NCBI GenBank assembly: GCA_009192285.1 | Contig: WBVU01000015.1 | Span: forward strand, 434,001 to 498,000 | Direction: 5' to 3' | DNA from: Morchella semilibera | Taxonomy: Eukaryota; Ascomycota; Pezizomycetes; Pezizales; Morchellaceae | Length of the DNA stretch: 64,000 bases | In this document: one piece after another, positions 36,916 to 50,691 of the stretch | Layout: every line of letters starts with the position of its first letter | Position numbering within the stretch: position 1 is the first letter of the stretch | Notes under the pieces: model-generated | Told to the model about the DNA's origin: nothing | Database searches by the model: none | What the model saw: the letters and a program-made list of their open reading frames with translations, nothing else | Position numbers and translations under genes: made by a program

Positions 36916-38518
36916 TCATTCCTCCCCGTTATTGCTCCCGTCACGATCACGATCCTCTGTATTCTTCTGGGGGGGAGGTGGTGGTGGTGGTGGTGGTGGT
37001 GGTGGTGGAGGAGGAGAACCTTCGTTCGTTTTTACCGCCGATGTTTCTGTAGGAGGAGCCTGAGCAGCAGCTGGTCCTTGTGCCTCTTTACCACTCCCTG
37101 CCTTCTCGCCCCCGCCACTCTTCTGCTCTTGCTGCTGCTGTTGGTGCGCAACCTGGAGATTATACTTCCCCAGCCTCTCAAAGTCCCTCACGACGCTCAT
37201 CCCACAGACATTCTGTCCACCGTTAGCCCTTTCTTTCACATTCCTTCACTTCTCCTTCCCTTCCCAGCCCTACCCACACACACACACAGAAAGAAAGGAA
37301 GGCACATACCTTAAAAACATCGACCAGCACCAGCACATCATATCCTGTGAGGTCAACCTTATGCGCCGGCCCCACAATGTCTGCCACCGTCTTGATGATC
37401 TCGTCCCTGCCCATGACGCTATGGTTGCGCGAGGTCGGCCGAATCGCATACTAAACCACCATCATGTTTCAGCAAGCGAGTAAATCGGGCCCCCTCCCCT
37501 CCCACCCCACCCCCGAAGAGGGAGGAAAGGGGGGGGGGGTGTATAGGCATAATTGGAACAATTGGGACGGAATGGGACTTGGCAGAAGGAAGACAAACCT
37601 TAACCCCCGTCTGCCCCTCATGAAACCACGGCTTTAGTACCTCCCTCGCAACCTCCGCCAGCCCCTCCAGCGTCGCCTTCCCCGTCCGTGTCACGGGAGT
37701 CAGCCGGTGCGTCCACATGCTCCTCGTCTGCACCGTTCCCGAGAGCAGCGCGTGCACGAGCTCGGTCGGCACCGTGGGCGCCTTTGTGCGGAAGAACACC
37801 ACTACCCTCCATCTCCCTCGTCAGCCGACCAGCCAGACATTCATTTATTCATCCATTCACTACTACAGATGGCTTGAAGTGGGGGGGGGGGGGGGACAAA
37901 CCGCAGGCAAGATCAAGCTTAACATTAACGAAGAGTCTCTTATCCTCCTCCTCCTCCCCAGCGCCACCACCGCCGCTGCCTTTCTTCCCCTTGTGCGCCT
38001 TAAGCCCCGAGATCTCGCGCCGGATTGCGGCCTCAATGTCCTCCTCCTCGTCGTCCTCCTCGTCCTCTCCTCCCTCCTCCTCGCCAGGTGGATCGATCCC
38101 ATATAGCTCCTTCGCGCACTAGTCCCCCCATCACAACCACCACCACCACCTCCGGTCAGCCTCCCTCCTCCTCCTCCCCCAAGAGGGGTGGGGAAACAAA
38201 AGAAGCAAAACACACACACCTTCTCCAGCATCCCATACATCTCGCCCACACATTTTGGCTCTCTCCCGCGCTCGCACGTCGCAAAGATGCCCTGGATGCC
38301 CGCGTCGATTCCCGTGACGGACTGGAAGTTCTTTGATGTTTTCGACCAGTAGTTTTTGGTCTATCACCCCTCCTCCTCCTCCTCCTCCGGTTGTTTTAGC
38401 CGCAGGTTGGTTGGTCCCCCCGGGGGGGCAAAGAGGGGTTGAGGGGGGGTCTTGCCTTGTTCTTCTTGTTGGACTCGGAGTCGTTGTGTCGGCTTCTGCG
38501 CTTTTTGCTTTCGGACAT
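36916..38518 (-). CDS. TAN1: tRNA ac4C12 adaptor, THUMP protein TAN1
   Basis: Predicted 353-aa THUMP-domain protein that binds tRNA and guides the acetyltransferase Kre33/NAT10 to C12 of tRNA-Ser and tRNA-Leu. Exons on the complement: 38456-38518, 38220-38360, 37902-38118, 37599-37801, 37310-37450, 36916-37212 (1062 nt). An N-terminal basic segment is followed by TKNYWSK, the acidic PPGEEEGGEDEEDDEEED, CVVFFRT, and the THUMP core (about 130-260) with YAIRPTSRNHS, HKVDL and VLVLVDVFKNVCGMSVV. The C-terminus is low-complexity, with 15 consecutive prolines (about 322-336) coded by GGT/GGA repeats on the plus strand. The first intron begins GC (AAG|GCAAGA), a GC-AG intron. It is longer than yeast Tan1 (289 aa) because of the tail. 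Confidence 0.92.
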
Positions 38519-38829
38519 CTTTTTTTTTTTGGTTGTTTGGGTGAGGTTGAGGAGGAAGAGGTTTGGGGTGTGGTTGGTTGGTTGATTGGAGGGGTCGGGA
38601 AATGAAGGGTGTGAGGACCTATGACGCACGCTCCGCCGCCGCCGAACGAAACGAGTGGGGAAAAAAGTATAGATGTGGGGAATCAATTAACCCCCAAAAC
38701 AATTTTCACCACACCAGAGTCGCGGTTACCACAGCCACACAGATAGGTGAAACATGCAAATTATAAGAAGAAAAACCACAGCCGTCGTTGGAGTGAGTGA
38801 GTGGTGGCGAAAAAGAAAAGAAAATGTTA
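38519..38829. other. Intergenic, TAN1 promoter
   Basis: A 311-bp gap between the TAN1 start and the 3' end of the tRNA gene. No ORF support. A and G runs near 38810 on the plus strand probably serve as the Pol III terminator (T-runs on the tRNA strand). Confidence 0.6.
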
Positions 38830-38919
38830 GGCTCGACCCCGGGTTTGAACCGGGGACCTCTCGCATATTAACTTAGGGTGTGACCCTAAGCGAGAATCAT
38901 ACCACTAGACCAGCCGAGC
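38830..38919 (-). tRNA. tRNA-Pro(AGG), intron-containing, second copy
   Basis: A 90-nt gene on the minus strand with the same exons as the copy at 328-417: acceptor GCTCGGC/GTCGAGC, anticodon AGG, discriminator C. Its 18-nt intron differs at one visible base (TCACACCC instead of TTACACCC). The flanking sequences of the two copies are unrelated, so only the gene itself was copied. TTTTC-type runs follow about 10 nt after the 3' end. Confidence 0.95.
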
Positions 38920-39302
38920 TTGCCAGCAGTCGCAACCGTCTCATTCTTATTCGCACTAATTTTTACCTCTAAGTAAGTCAGATTGGCCCTTACACAGCGA
39001 AAATAGACTACTTCACGTCGAAAAATGCTTGCTTTTCCGTTTCTAGAGCTTTCTGCAGTCAATTGATCTTGCTTATCAGAAAAAATGATAAATCGAGTGA
39101 GCGTTCATGACCGATTTCGTATTTTGATATCACATCTTGGCACAAGCCCTCAAGAAAAGTACGCCTAGCGTTCAAATGGTATAGTAATTAAACAACGCGA
39201 GAAGAGTGACTATTAATCCCAAACTCCAATAACAGCACCTGCCCCTCCCCCACTTTCAGTCGATTTCGGAGGATTTGTTGTGTCCCAAAGTGGTGTCGTT
39301 CT
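38920..39302. other. Intergenic, tRNA upstream / SRO7 3' flank
   Basis: No gene seen. Holds the upstream region of the tRNA gene and the 3' untranslated region of the SRO7 homologue. AT-rich without notable repeats. Confidence 0.6.
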
Positions 39303-42300
39303 TCAAAACCACTTCCCGGTGATACCTATATGTGGTACAGTAGAAGAATCTGTTAGCAACCACTGATCAAATGAAGTAGGGGAAGCGGAAAATGCAAAAA
39401 AAAAAAAAAAAAACTGCCCTGGTCAAACTTACCCCCAAGAATAGCTTTCTTCTTTTGCTGGTTGACGTATTTACCCACGTCGTCTGCGAAACTGGCAGAT
39501 GTCTCTCCAAGCTTATCCATGCTGTCACCTACGAGATTCAGCTTCTCGGTGCGCTCCTGGATCGACCGGCTCATGCTTGCGAATATGCCCTCCTCTTGTC
39601 TGCCGGAGCCGCTTGCTTGGTTACTGGCACGGGCATCGAGGCGCGCTTGCTTCTCTTCGGCACGCATCTGTTCGATCATTCTTTTGGACATGGGGCGATC
39701 GGGGCCTCCGACTACGACACCTTGTTAGCGACCGAGTAGATATTGTCATGATGTAAAGAAATCACTTACTCAAGAGATCAAGGTCTGCGGCCGTGACATG
39801 CTGTGTCCCAGAGATCCACTGGAAGTTTGAAATCGTTGGACGAGATGGGACTGGGGCTTCGGGGTTGTAAAGCACATCGTTTGGCAGGTGGTCGCTGTAA
39901 GTTTTTTACCGTTAGACCTAGGTTTAGGTGAGGGACTTCCGGGAGGGAAATACTAACAGCTTCTGGCCTTTACCCCACATATAGAGCAGCATACACTCCG
40001 CTTGTGATGTCCACCCGAAGATGTACCCAGAATCAAGAAGGACTGTATCCGCTAGTCGTGACTGGTCATAGAAATCACTCAGCCTAACCTCACCGATTTC
40101 CTTTAATCCAGGAATCGAGAAGCTCTTCACAACACCGGTACTCATTACACAACTCAAACATATACCGTGGGTGTCAAGCTCTGCTACAACGGCACTCAAG
40201 CATGAATACTCGTCCCAGCCTTTGTGGGCTCCCTTAGCTGCTGGTGGCTTGAATATTCTAGCTTCTGATTTTGTGATGGCCACTACTGTGCCGGGAACTT
40301 TAATTCCTTCGCGCAGATTTGCAACTGCCTGTTGAGAAGCATATGCACGTTTCCCAGAGTCAGAGTTGATAGGTACTATCGAAACAACAGATCCGTCCAT
40401 ATGGGTCATTCCCGCAAAATTGCAAGCGAAACCTTGGCCCTGTGGGAGGATTTTGAACGTTGCAATTCGGCCATGGGTAGTTCCTACGAAAAGTGCAATG
40501 CTCGAAAATTCTGTAATTTTGTTGTTAGACAAGCAAAATATGGAGTCATTGAAAGGTCACCTACCATCACCCTCCAGTGTGAGAACTCCAAACTCTAAGC
40601 AAGTTGCCTTCTCTCCATCGATACTATGGTCTCGGCTCTTTCTAAAGCTAGCCCTTTTGCTCTCTTTTGTCAAAGAGTTGAGGCTTCCGTGGAAGATTAC
40701 GGCGGGTCCCTATAGATAGAGTTAGGGTGAGTATTGGTTGGTCCAGTACGGTTAAGTAATTTTACTAGCATACCCTCAAATCCAGCACACTGACATGTCC
40801 AGTCTGGTATGCCACTGCCACGAACCCAACATCACTGCATTTCAGTTTTAAGATAGATCCGCAGTGCTGCTCCAGGGTGCAAAGCGGTAGCAGGCCCTCT
40901 CGAACACTGGGGTCTGTCCTCGTTTGGACATTTCTGATCCCTTCAACGACTGAACCTACTTCAGTCCTGCTCGCCGACTGCAAAGACTCATCTTCTCTGG
41001 TGCGCCCAAATCCCTTGTTTACTCCCCATCTATAAATAATCACTTCGCCGGTTTCCATCCCAACAGCCATCTCCCCGGTCGCGCCGGCCATAGAAACACA
41101 CTCGATCTTCAAGTCAACGCCCCTCTGCAGTACCCGCCCTACATCCACTTCCATCACATCTCCATTTTCAATCTCATCCCCAAGGCCCAGGTCCCATATT
41201 TTGACCGTCCCATCAGTATGTGCGGTTTGCACAACCGTGCGATTCTCATACCTCCTAAGAGGTTTTGGGTGCTCGATCCCACCGACTACCATCTCTTTGG
41301 GCCTGTCACGTTTCTCTATCATTCCGAGCCACCGCTGGCGGTTTATAGCTGATAGGTTTGCATATGTAACAAACGGATGGCACAATAACAGCGATGGGTG
41401 AAGAATTGTGGCTGGTGATAACGGCTGGCCATCAGGAAAACGCAAGGTTGTCAATTCCCCGGACGAGAGCAAGCCAACAATGGCCATAGGGTCATGGGAC
41501 CCAGCGTAGTGGGGGCTTGTACGAGGAATGAGGCAAAAGTCGACTACATCCACATCAATAGGTGTCGGGAGACAACGCTGGCGCTTAGGAGAGGCAAAAT
41601 AATCGGATATAACTTGATACGACGAGGTGATCATATTGGGTGTCACCCCCAGGTCCCACAAAGTCATGCCCTTCACAGGCATTGAAGACTGATTACCACC
41701 GGCTATGAGTATGCTAGTTTCGTCAGGGTTATTCGTGGAGCACCAGGCGACTTTGAACAAAGGTTGTCTGATAGAAACTACATCGCCATCACCGCCGGCA
41801 CCAAACATATCTGCGCTTGGCGGTGTGCCGGGTAGATGAACGTATGAATCTGTGGTAGTTCTTGACTGCACGATTCTGCCATCTTTTGGATCCCAGATAA
41901 CTAAACATGAATCATCATGAGTTGTGCAGACAAATGTCCCCGTAGGATGCCAAAAAGCCTCGACAACGTTGGGCCGGCGTAGGCTGTATATAGTAGCCCG
42001 CTCTGTATCCGCCCCTGGAGCTCCAGGATGCAGCTCGAACTGAAGATAATGCAGCGCCTTCTCTTGTTTCATGGAAAAGATAACAGTACCTTCCAGATAC
42101 CCGATTAAAAGAGTTCCAATATCACGAGGGTGTAGAGCTAATGATACGACTGGGAGGAACTTTGATTTCGGCGATCTCTCCCTCCAGAGATTTGGTATCC
42201 TAAATGGAGACAAAAGCTCCCTGTCAAGGTCATAAGTCACAACATCGCCATTTTCCAACCCTAGAAATACCCAGTCTAGAGACGGGTCGGTTAAGACTGA

Positions 42301-42740
42301 GGTAACAGCTCCTGGCGGGGAGTATCTGACCCCCTCGGCACCTGGGTCCCTCATATCATAGACAGACAGCTCACTCCGATTATCGACAACCACGACCTTG
42401 GAGTCACATAGCTTCAGGAACTTGACACTCGACTTTCGGTGCAGTGTGAAGGTGACGTGAACTCGTTTTTGGCCAAAGACATGTATTTCCCCCGGCGAGG
42501 ACGTCGTTTCGTTCGTTCCGACAGCGAAAAGAGACTGTATGGGGTCGTACGCAAGTGCTGATATTGAGGACCTGATACCATATTTTGCGACCTATGGGGC
42601 GCGCCTATATTAGCAGAGGCTTAACTCAGTCGGGTTTGAAAGGGGAGCCGAACCTCGTCGATAACAAATAGGTCTGGAGCTGCAAGACCTCCGGTGAAAT
42701 CCCGCTGGATACCGGCTTGTTTAGATCGTAGGAACTCCAT
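39303..42740 (-). CDS. SRO7: Lgl/tomosyn family exocytosis protein (Sro7-like)
   Basis: Predicted 1009-aa WD40-propeller protein that binds the t-SNARE Sec9 and Rab Sec4 to regulate polarised exocytosis at the plasma membrane. Exons on the complement: 42654-42740, 40774-42591, 40565-40709, 39958-40510, 39770-39894, 39433-39711, 39303-39325 (3030 nt). The N-terminus MEFLRSKQAGIQRDF, followed by LAYDPIQSLFAVGT, is typical of fungal Lgl proteins. WD-like repeats fill about residues 30-870 (VEAFWHPTGTFVCTTHDDS, VKIWDLGLGDE, VSVLDLR). The C-terminal tail, about 910-1005, has DLDLLIGGP, the basic MSKRMIEQMRAEEKQ, and an R-SNARE-like helix (SIQERTEKLNLVGDSMDKL), as in tomosyn. The last exon codes only six residues plus the stop. 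Length matches yeast Sro7 (1033 aa). The first intron donor is GTTCGG. Confidence 0.93.
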
Positions 42741-44046
42741 TGCTTACTGTAAAACACGTTCTCAGTGGTTTAAGCACTTAAGGAAACGACTTGAGTTGGA
42801 GGGTCGTGGGGTTCAAGCCTTGGCGGTGACGTACTACTAAGTACCCGGGCGCTTCGCGCTACACTTATATTTTCACGTGATAGATATAATTAGTCAGGGT
42901 TGTTGCAAGGGCACGTGACCGAATCAGGAAGTATGATCGAGTTCACTGGCACTGGTTATTGGCCTGAACATGCGAAGACAAATCTACTTCCGTGGTGTTG
43001 ACAGTAAAGCGCTATTTGAGCGATCAATCTGTCTATACATGCGATTTTTTTTTGTCAATTCTAATGCCGTAACCTTCTTTGGCCTTCTAGCTGCATAGTG
43101 TATCTCAACAACAAAAAGCACTTAAAAGAGAAATGGGCAGCTATGACGCCTATCCCGATCACCAGGAAAAACATTTCGGATATCCGAGTGATAGTGGGTG
43201 ATTCTAATTCATCAGCCACCAGCGCGCAGCGCTTAATTACATGTAGTAGCACATATCTCGGCTTAAATATATCTATACCATTAACTTCTGTTTGAACTGA
43301 GCCAAACCACCTCACTAAGTCACATCCAGACCTAGGTCAGCCATAAGTTAGTCAGCTGTCTGTTTTAAGCGTTAGAGCCTTGTGCTTAGAGAGAGGCGCT
43401 GCGGCCTATTATAAAACCACCATATCATCTGTAACTTAAGGGTCGAACCAATCAACCACCAGAGTAGAGACATGCACGCGTAGTAAACCGAAGGATTCTA
43501 ACATATGAAGCTACCTCAAATATGAAACGCGGAAGTAATCTCTCAACAAGGCCTGGTAGAGATTTTCGAGGTTGTGACTAAACACTCACGTCTAGGATTT
43601 ATTACATGACCCCGCCAAACTGCTAGATGTATTTGCAGGAAACCTTTAGACAGGTGTTTCGGAAGAAAACAGGCAGTTTCGATGGCCTTCTTAGAAACCC
43701 TACATAAAAGTATTGGACCAAACCCGTCAAACAAAATGATTTAAACGCCGTATGAAAGAAGGGTGGGTATATTAAGCCCTGATAAGAAAATATAACAGAT
43801 AGACCCCGCAAAAGACAAGAAGGAAAAGAAAAAAAAAGGACCCCCAACCAGACCGATAATAGGAAGCTGGTCTATTTTTTATGATGCTACAAAACATACC
43901 AAAAGACCAGAAAATTCATACCAAACAAGCCTTTTCCAAACGAATTACCTAAATCTACCCAAACTTGTAAAGCATCATACGCATTTCATGAAGACATGCC
44001 TCATTAGACTAGTGGATGGACAGATGAGCCTTGATGCGAGAGGCAA
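42741..44046. other. Intergenic, SRO7 promoter / ASF1 3' flank
   Basis: No supported gene. The ORFs at 43061-43315 and 43543-43847 lack domains. CACGTGA occurs near 42913. The right portion is A-rich and likely ASF1 3' flank. Confidence 0.6.
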
Positions 44047-45120
44047 TTAGGCAACAGCATGCGTAGCTGCGGTAAGGTGACTCCCAGAAGCTTCGCCAGG
44101 CTTGCCAGAAGTTGGGGCATCATCTATCATGGCATCATCGTCTTCATCACCGCCTTCCTCCTCTTCGTCCTCTTCGCCGCTGCTCTCAGCCTCGAGATCC
44201 TCAGAGCCATCGTCGGAAATCTCATCGATGTCCTTTCCGGTAACGACAGGGCCTGCAGTGTCCTCGGCACCGCCCATCTCAACGTCCATCTCGTCAGCAG
44301 CTTCGCCAACCTCGCCAACCTCGCCTTCAAGTTCGACCTCATCTTCCTCGGCGCCATAGGTATCGGCATCATCCTCAGCCTCATCAGCTTCGGGCTGGTC
44401 TGGGGGGAATTCTGGGGGGGCAGAGTCCTCGGAATCCCTAAAAAAAAAAAAAAAGGTAGTGACTCTTGTTAGTATCTTGGACGAATTTTTCAAGAATGAT
44501 TAAGGGGAAGACTAACCACTTGATGGCGAATCTAGTGACCCTGGGCTTCTCCTCCAAAAGCTTCCTGACGATTCTGTCGATTTGAACTTGCTTGGGCGGC
44601 TCATTAATCAACTCCTCTGAGTCGTATTCGTTGCTGACATAGTACCCAACACGAACGAACTCACGACCGTCGTAAGAACAAGTGAGGAGCACAACAGTAA
44701 CCCCGAGAATCTCGGAGCTGGGGAGCTTGGCGAAATTGGGGGGTTCGGCCTCAAAGACGAACTTGTTGACGCCAACTGGGATTGGGCCAACTAGGAGCGA
44801 ATCGAGCTCCTGGTCATGTTCGGTCCTGTGACACACAGGCATTGTAAGCTTTGAAGGAAATCAACATGAAGTATATACGTAGGGTAGCTTACGAGTTGGC
44901 AGATCCAACGTAAGTGAGCTTCCACTCAAGATCTGGTTACAAGAAATGTATCAGTAAGGATGAAGATATAGATGAGTTGATTTAGTCTAATAGCGCGGAG
45001 AAAATTTTTACCTTTTGTAAGACTCTCAAGACACTCAAAAGTAATCTCGAATTGATACTTATCGGTGGCCTTAGCAGGGTTGTTGAGCACGTTGACTCCA
45101 AGAAGCGATACGACAGACAT
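44047..45120 (-). CDS. ASF1: Histone chaperone ASF1
   Basis: Predicted 282-aa H3-H4 chaperone for replication-coupled and replication-independent nucleosome assembly in the nucleus. Exons on the complement: 45012-45120, 44893-44932, 44517-44825, 44047-44437 (849 nt). Residues 1-153 form the very conserved immunoglobulin-like core: [69 protein letters not shown] and a terminal RVTRFAIKW. Residues 154-282 are the acidic fungal tail rich in Glu and Asp. The 40-nt second exon codes [13 protein letters not shown]. It is transcribed away from TSR3 across a 2 kb gap. Confidence 0.97.
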
Positions 45121-47100
45121 GGTGAATTAGCTGTTCGGCGGGGTAAATTTTACGGTAGTGATGATGATGGGGTGGATCGATCCAAAGTACCTTGGATAAG
45201 TGAGGAAGGATGAAAGTAGGAAGGAGAAGAAAGGGGGGGGGAAGGATGAGGGAGGGGACAGCACAACAAAATTAAAAAAAAACAGAAAATCGTGCTCAGG
45301 CAGTACTCTCTTTTTGACTCACGGCGCCGTTGCGAGTCAAAGACTCAGAAGAGGTATGCTCCACTACACGTTACCTCTGCTATGGGATAGCCTCTTCTCC
45401 GCAAATTCGAACTACCGGAGGGTCCCTCGCCAAAATATGCATGCATACATGTATCGCCGAAGCTTCTACTCTATCGATGAATTACATGCTCACTGGTTTT
45501 GGAGAGTAGAGCACGTATCAACCCATAAAAAAAATCGCCAAATCTTCGGCAGGGAAAGCTAGGGGGGGAAAAAAAGAAAAAAAGAGGCATGTATGTATTT
45601 ACAACGCTTCCTGAGCCCTTAAATCTACTACAACCTTACTACGATGACCATTTCCGTTCTGCTCCGTAGTATTCTTTAGTGAATGTACTTATGGAAGGAA
45701 GTACCCTCCAAAAGGGCATTCGTTCTCCAAGTAAAAGACGTTCCTGCAGGAAAAAGACCCGTCTCCATATCCCTGGAACAAAACTCAGAAAAAGCGCTAG
45801 CAGCCGCTAGTCTGAGAATAAACACCCCCTTCCGCAAAACCTGTGGGAAGTCGAGAGGTTTCATCGGTTTTGACCGGTCCTATTTGTCCGATCTCTCCAG
45901 TTAATGCAAATCTCCTAGATACCGATTTCAGGTCCTTTATCAATGCTTGGACCCGGATACCTATCCTACGGGCCCGGTTGCAGATTTACGCCTAATTAAC
46001 AGGTATATAAGTTCTATGGATATATACTAAACAGAATATTGGATTCGTAACAGTGGCGAAGGAGCTCCTCTTTGGTGTTGATGAAGACAGTAGACATTTG
46101 TCTATGCCAAACCGGCCCCGCCTCGTACCTGCCCTAACGTATGTACTGTACTAGGACATAAATCTTGGTAGATTACACCTTTTATAGCTAAAGTAGCCAT
46201 GTTTAGCGACCCAAACCAACCACTCAATGTACTTCTACATATTTGTACCCACCAACGCCTTACAGAGCAGCCGAGCTCACACGGAATTGTTACTCTGAGG
46301 GACTACCCACCACCAGCCACAGTCATAGTCTTAACACACACCCAGAAGCAGTTACAGATGGATTAGGCAATTCAAACGTGAGAAATGAGGTCGTGATGTC
46401 TCTTATTGATCATTTCTTCATGAGCAATGGCAGATACAGACCAGTATCTAGACAGAATCGGGGTGGAGGAGCTCACCATTTTTCAACAATGAGAAAGTGA
46501 GCACAAATTGACAGAGCCATGAGGCCCCTTGGCCCCAACCTTGGGGTCTGGGAATCGCTAGAATGATCTAAGAGAGGATTACAATGCCGAGGTGGAATTG
46601 AAGTGGTATCTTAAATTGACTGCGGTAGTGACGCAGCGTTTTCTCGGTATGATCTTTGGTACTACCTAGATTGGAGTAAATTCGGTATTATTACAACTGT
46701 AAAAATGCGGGGTCACTAATAATGTGAGTTACATTGCAGTTTCCCTATTGTAAATAATTTCATTAAGGACTTCCGAAGAAGGAAAGAAAGAGAGATTAAA
46801 GACGAAGATATTCTAGGGAAGGCGTCTATTGATTTGTCTTATATTCGAGACAAATTCCCAGAAGCATAAATCTACGAGAATCCAATCTTGAGTTATCGAC
46901 ACAGCGACACATTAATCAATTGATCATTTTAGTATTAACTACTGAAACCCGCAGAGAAATCATTGACTTGCATGACGTTGAATTAAGCAATTCCCTCCAA
47001 CCAGGATCTTGATATAAAATACCTGCCAAGGACTCTCAACATCCAAGCTCCAATCCCCACCATCACCACCGACATCACAGTCACACACACATTCGCCGCA
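45121..47100. other. Divergent ASF1-TSR3 intergenic region
   Basis: Contains both promoters. Small AT-rich ORFs (45200-45562, 46243-46500) have no domain support. ATGCATGCATACATGTAT occurs near 45439. A G-run/A-run patch lies at 45230-45245. I see nothing else. Confidence 0.6.
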
Positions 47101-48364
47101 ATGGTAAAGAAGAACCACAACAACCACTCCAAAGGCAAAGACAGGTACCGCAGCAATCCTCGTGGTGGCAAGAGAGGCGAAGATGGCGAACCGCTCCCAA
47201 AACCGCCATTCAAAGGTTAGCTTACCCCCACCTTAATTTCCCCCGCCGCCAAATCCCATGTCGGAAGGAAAGAGACACTGACAATAAGATACATAGCCGC
47301 CGCATGGGACTTGGGCCACTGTGACCCCGAGCGCTGCTCTGGTAAGAAACTGATCCGACAAGGCCTCATGCGGGATCTCCCTATCGGCCGCAAATTCAGC
47401 GGCGTAATCATCACGTTCGTCTCCCCCCTCCTTACATCTCGCCCACCCACCCATTGACGCTCCTCTTTCTCACAGCCCCAACGGTAAAGGACCCGTCTCT
47501 AAAGCCGACAAAGCCCTGCTCGAGGAGTTTGGCGCAGCCGTCGTCGAATGCTCCTGGGCGCGCCTCGACGAAGTCCCATTCTCGAAGATCGGGGGCCGCT
47601 GCGAGCGCCTGCTGCCATACCTCGTCGCCGCAAACTCTGTGAACTACGGGAAGCCGTGGCGGCTCAACTGTGCGGAGGCGCTGGCGGCAAGTTTTGCAAT
47701 CATGGGACATGCGGATTGGGCGGTTGAGATACTGCGGCCGTTTCCGTATGGTGAAGAGTTTATGCGCATGAATGGGGAGCTGCTGGACAAGTATGCAGGG
47801 TGTGAAGATGCGGAGGCGGTTGGCAGGTGTCAGGAGGAGTGGCTGAGTAAGTTGGAACGGGAATGGGAGGAGAGTAGGAAGAGCAAGGATGCAGATCTGG
47901 AGGGGTGGGGTGGGGGAAACCTGAATAAGACACCTGCCGTGAGAAAGGACGACAGCGACGAAGAGGATGAAGAGGAGGGAGAGGAGGAAGAGGAGGAAGA
48001 CTACCAGAAGGCGAGCGGACGCAACGTCGACATGCCCCCGTCCGATGACGACGATGAAGACGAGTACCAGGAGTACCTCCGCCAGAAGGTCCTCGCCTCA
48101 AAGACCTTCGCAAACCCTGTGCCCACCAAGCCTCCAGCAAAGCAGCACACAGAAGACACCCACGCCCATACACACTCCGAAAGTGACGAAGAGTACGGGA
48201 GTGACCAAGACGGCCACGGCAGTATCTATGATGCTGCTCCGGTGGTGACCGAAGAGGAATTGGGTCCTTCGATAATTAGATCGTCGAGTAGTAGGCCTGA
48301 TGAGCTGACGGCGGTGTTCTCAAGAATCGTCGTATCGGCGCCAAAGAGAGGATTGGGTTCATAG
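47101..48364 (+). CDS. TSR3: 18S rRNA aminocarboxypropyltransferase TSR3
   Basis: Predicted 373-aa cytoplasmic enzyme that transfers the aminocarboxypropyl group of SAM to the hypermodified pseudouridine (m1acp3-psi) of 18S rRNA during late 40S maturation. Exons: 47101-47215, 47297-47414, 47476-48364 (1122 nt). The basic N-terminus (MVKKNHNNHSKGK) is followed by the family signatures AAAWDLGHCDPERCSGKKL, ECSWARLDEVPF, RLLPYLVAANSVNYGKPW and LNCAEALAASFAIMGH. The C-terminal 130 residues or so are acidic and low-complexity (DDSDEEDEEEGEEEEEE), as in other fungi. The second intron uses donor GTTCGT. It converges with RVB1, about 750 bp between stops. Confidence 0.95.
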
Positions 48365-49113
48365 GGTTCTTGTAAATATTTTTTATGTAGTAACTGTTGG
48401 AGTTTTTGTTTCTTTTGATTTTGTTTCCTTGTCCTCGAGATTTGTGGGCGGGACCAGTTGTTTGCAGATACCGAAAACAGCTGAAAGCCGGGCCTATTGA
48501 AGTGAAAAAAAATATGTAGGGGTGTATCTGGAGGGACGCCAGTATGGGCTCTGTACAAGCCCTACCAATTATAACCATTACCTTGGGCGACGAAAAAACT
48601 ACAATCCGTTCAGGTTATAATTCGGCGTTCCAAACAGCCAGAGTCCTTCTACTACCTACATGTAGTTATATCTACAGTTTTCGAAACACCATCGCTACCG
48701 CTCCCGGCTTTTAATAAATGAACAACAGCAATAACCTTACAGCTTTTAAGGCCCTTGGCCCCAGCCGTACTCAAGCCAGTTGGTTTTTTGACCTAGCAAG
48801 ACTTGGGACGTACGGGGAGTACATGTCAAGGTCGACCCATCATCGCATTTGCTAAATTGCTGATGGGAGTAAAGAGTGTAGCTGCTTACATTGGTATTTT
48901 ATTGCGGGCACTATTCTCCACAAAGCGCAGTCCTTCGGACAGCCAAGCCGAGTGACAATTCATGAAGCACACAAACACACAACATAACACACAGAAATAA
49001 AGACCCAAAGCATGAAAAACCGCAGCTAAAAAGCTGTACTGCAAAATTAATAGTATATAGGCCCCCCACTTTATCTATTCCCTCATCAATCATTACCAGT
49101 TTTTCCCAGTCTA
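48365..49113. other. Convergent TSR3-RVB1 3' region
   Basis: No gene seen. Contains both 3' untranslated regions and a CTACATGTAGTT octamer context near 48657. The ORFs here are short and antisense to transcripts. Confidence 0.6.
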
Positions 49114-50691
<1,578 letters not shown>

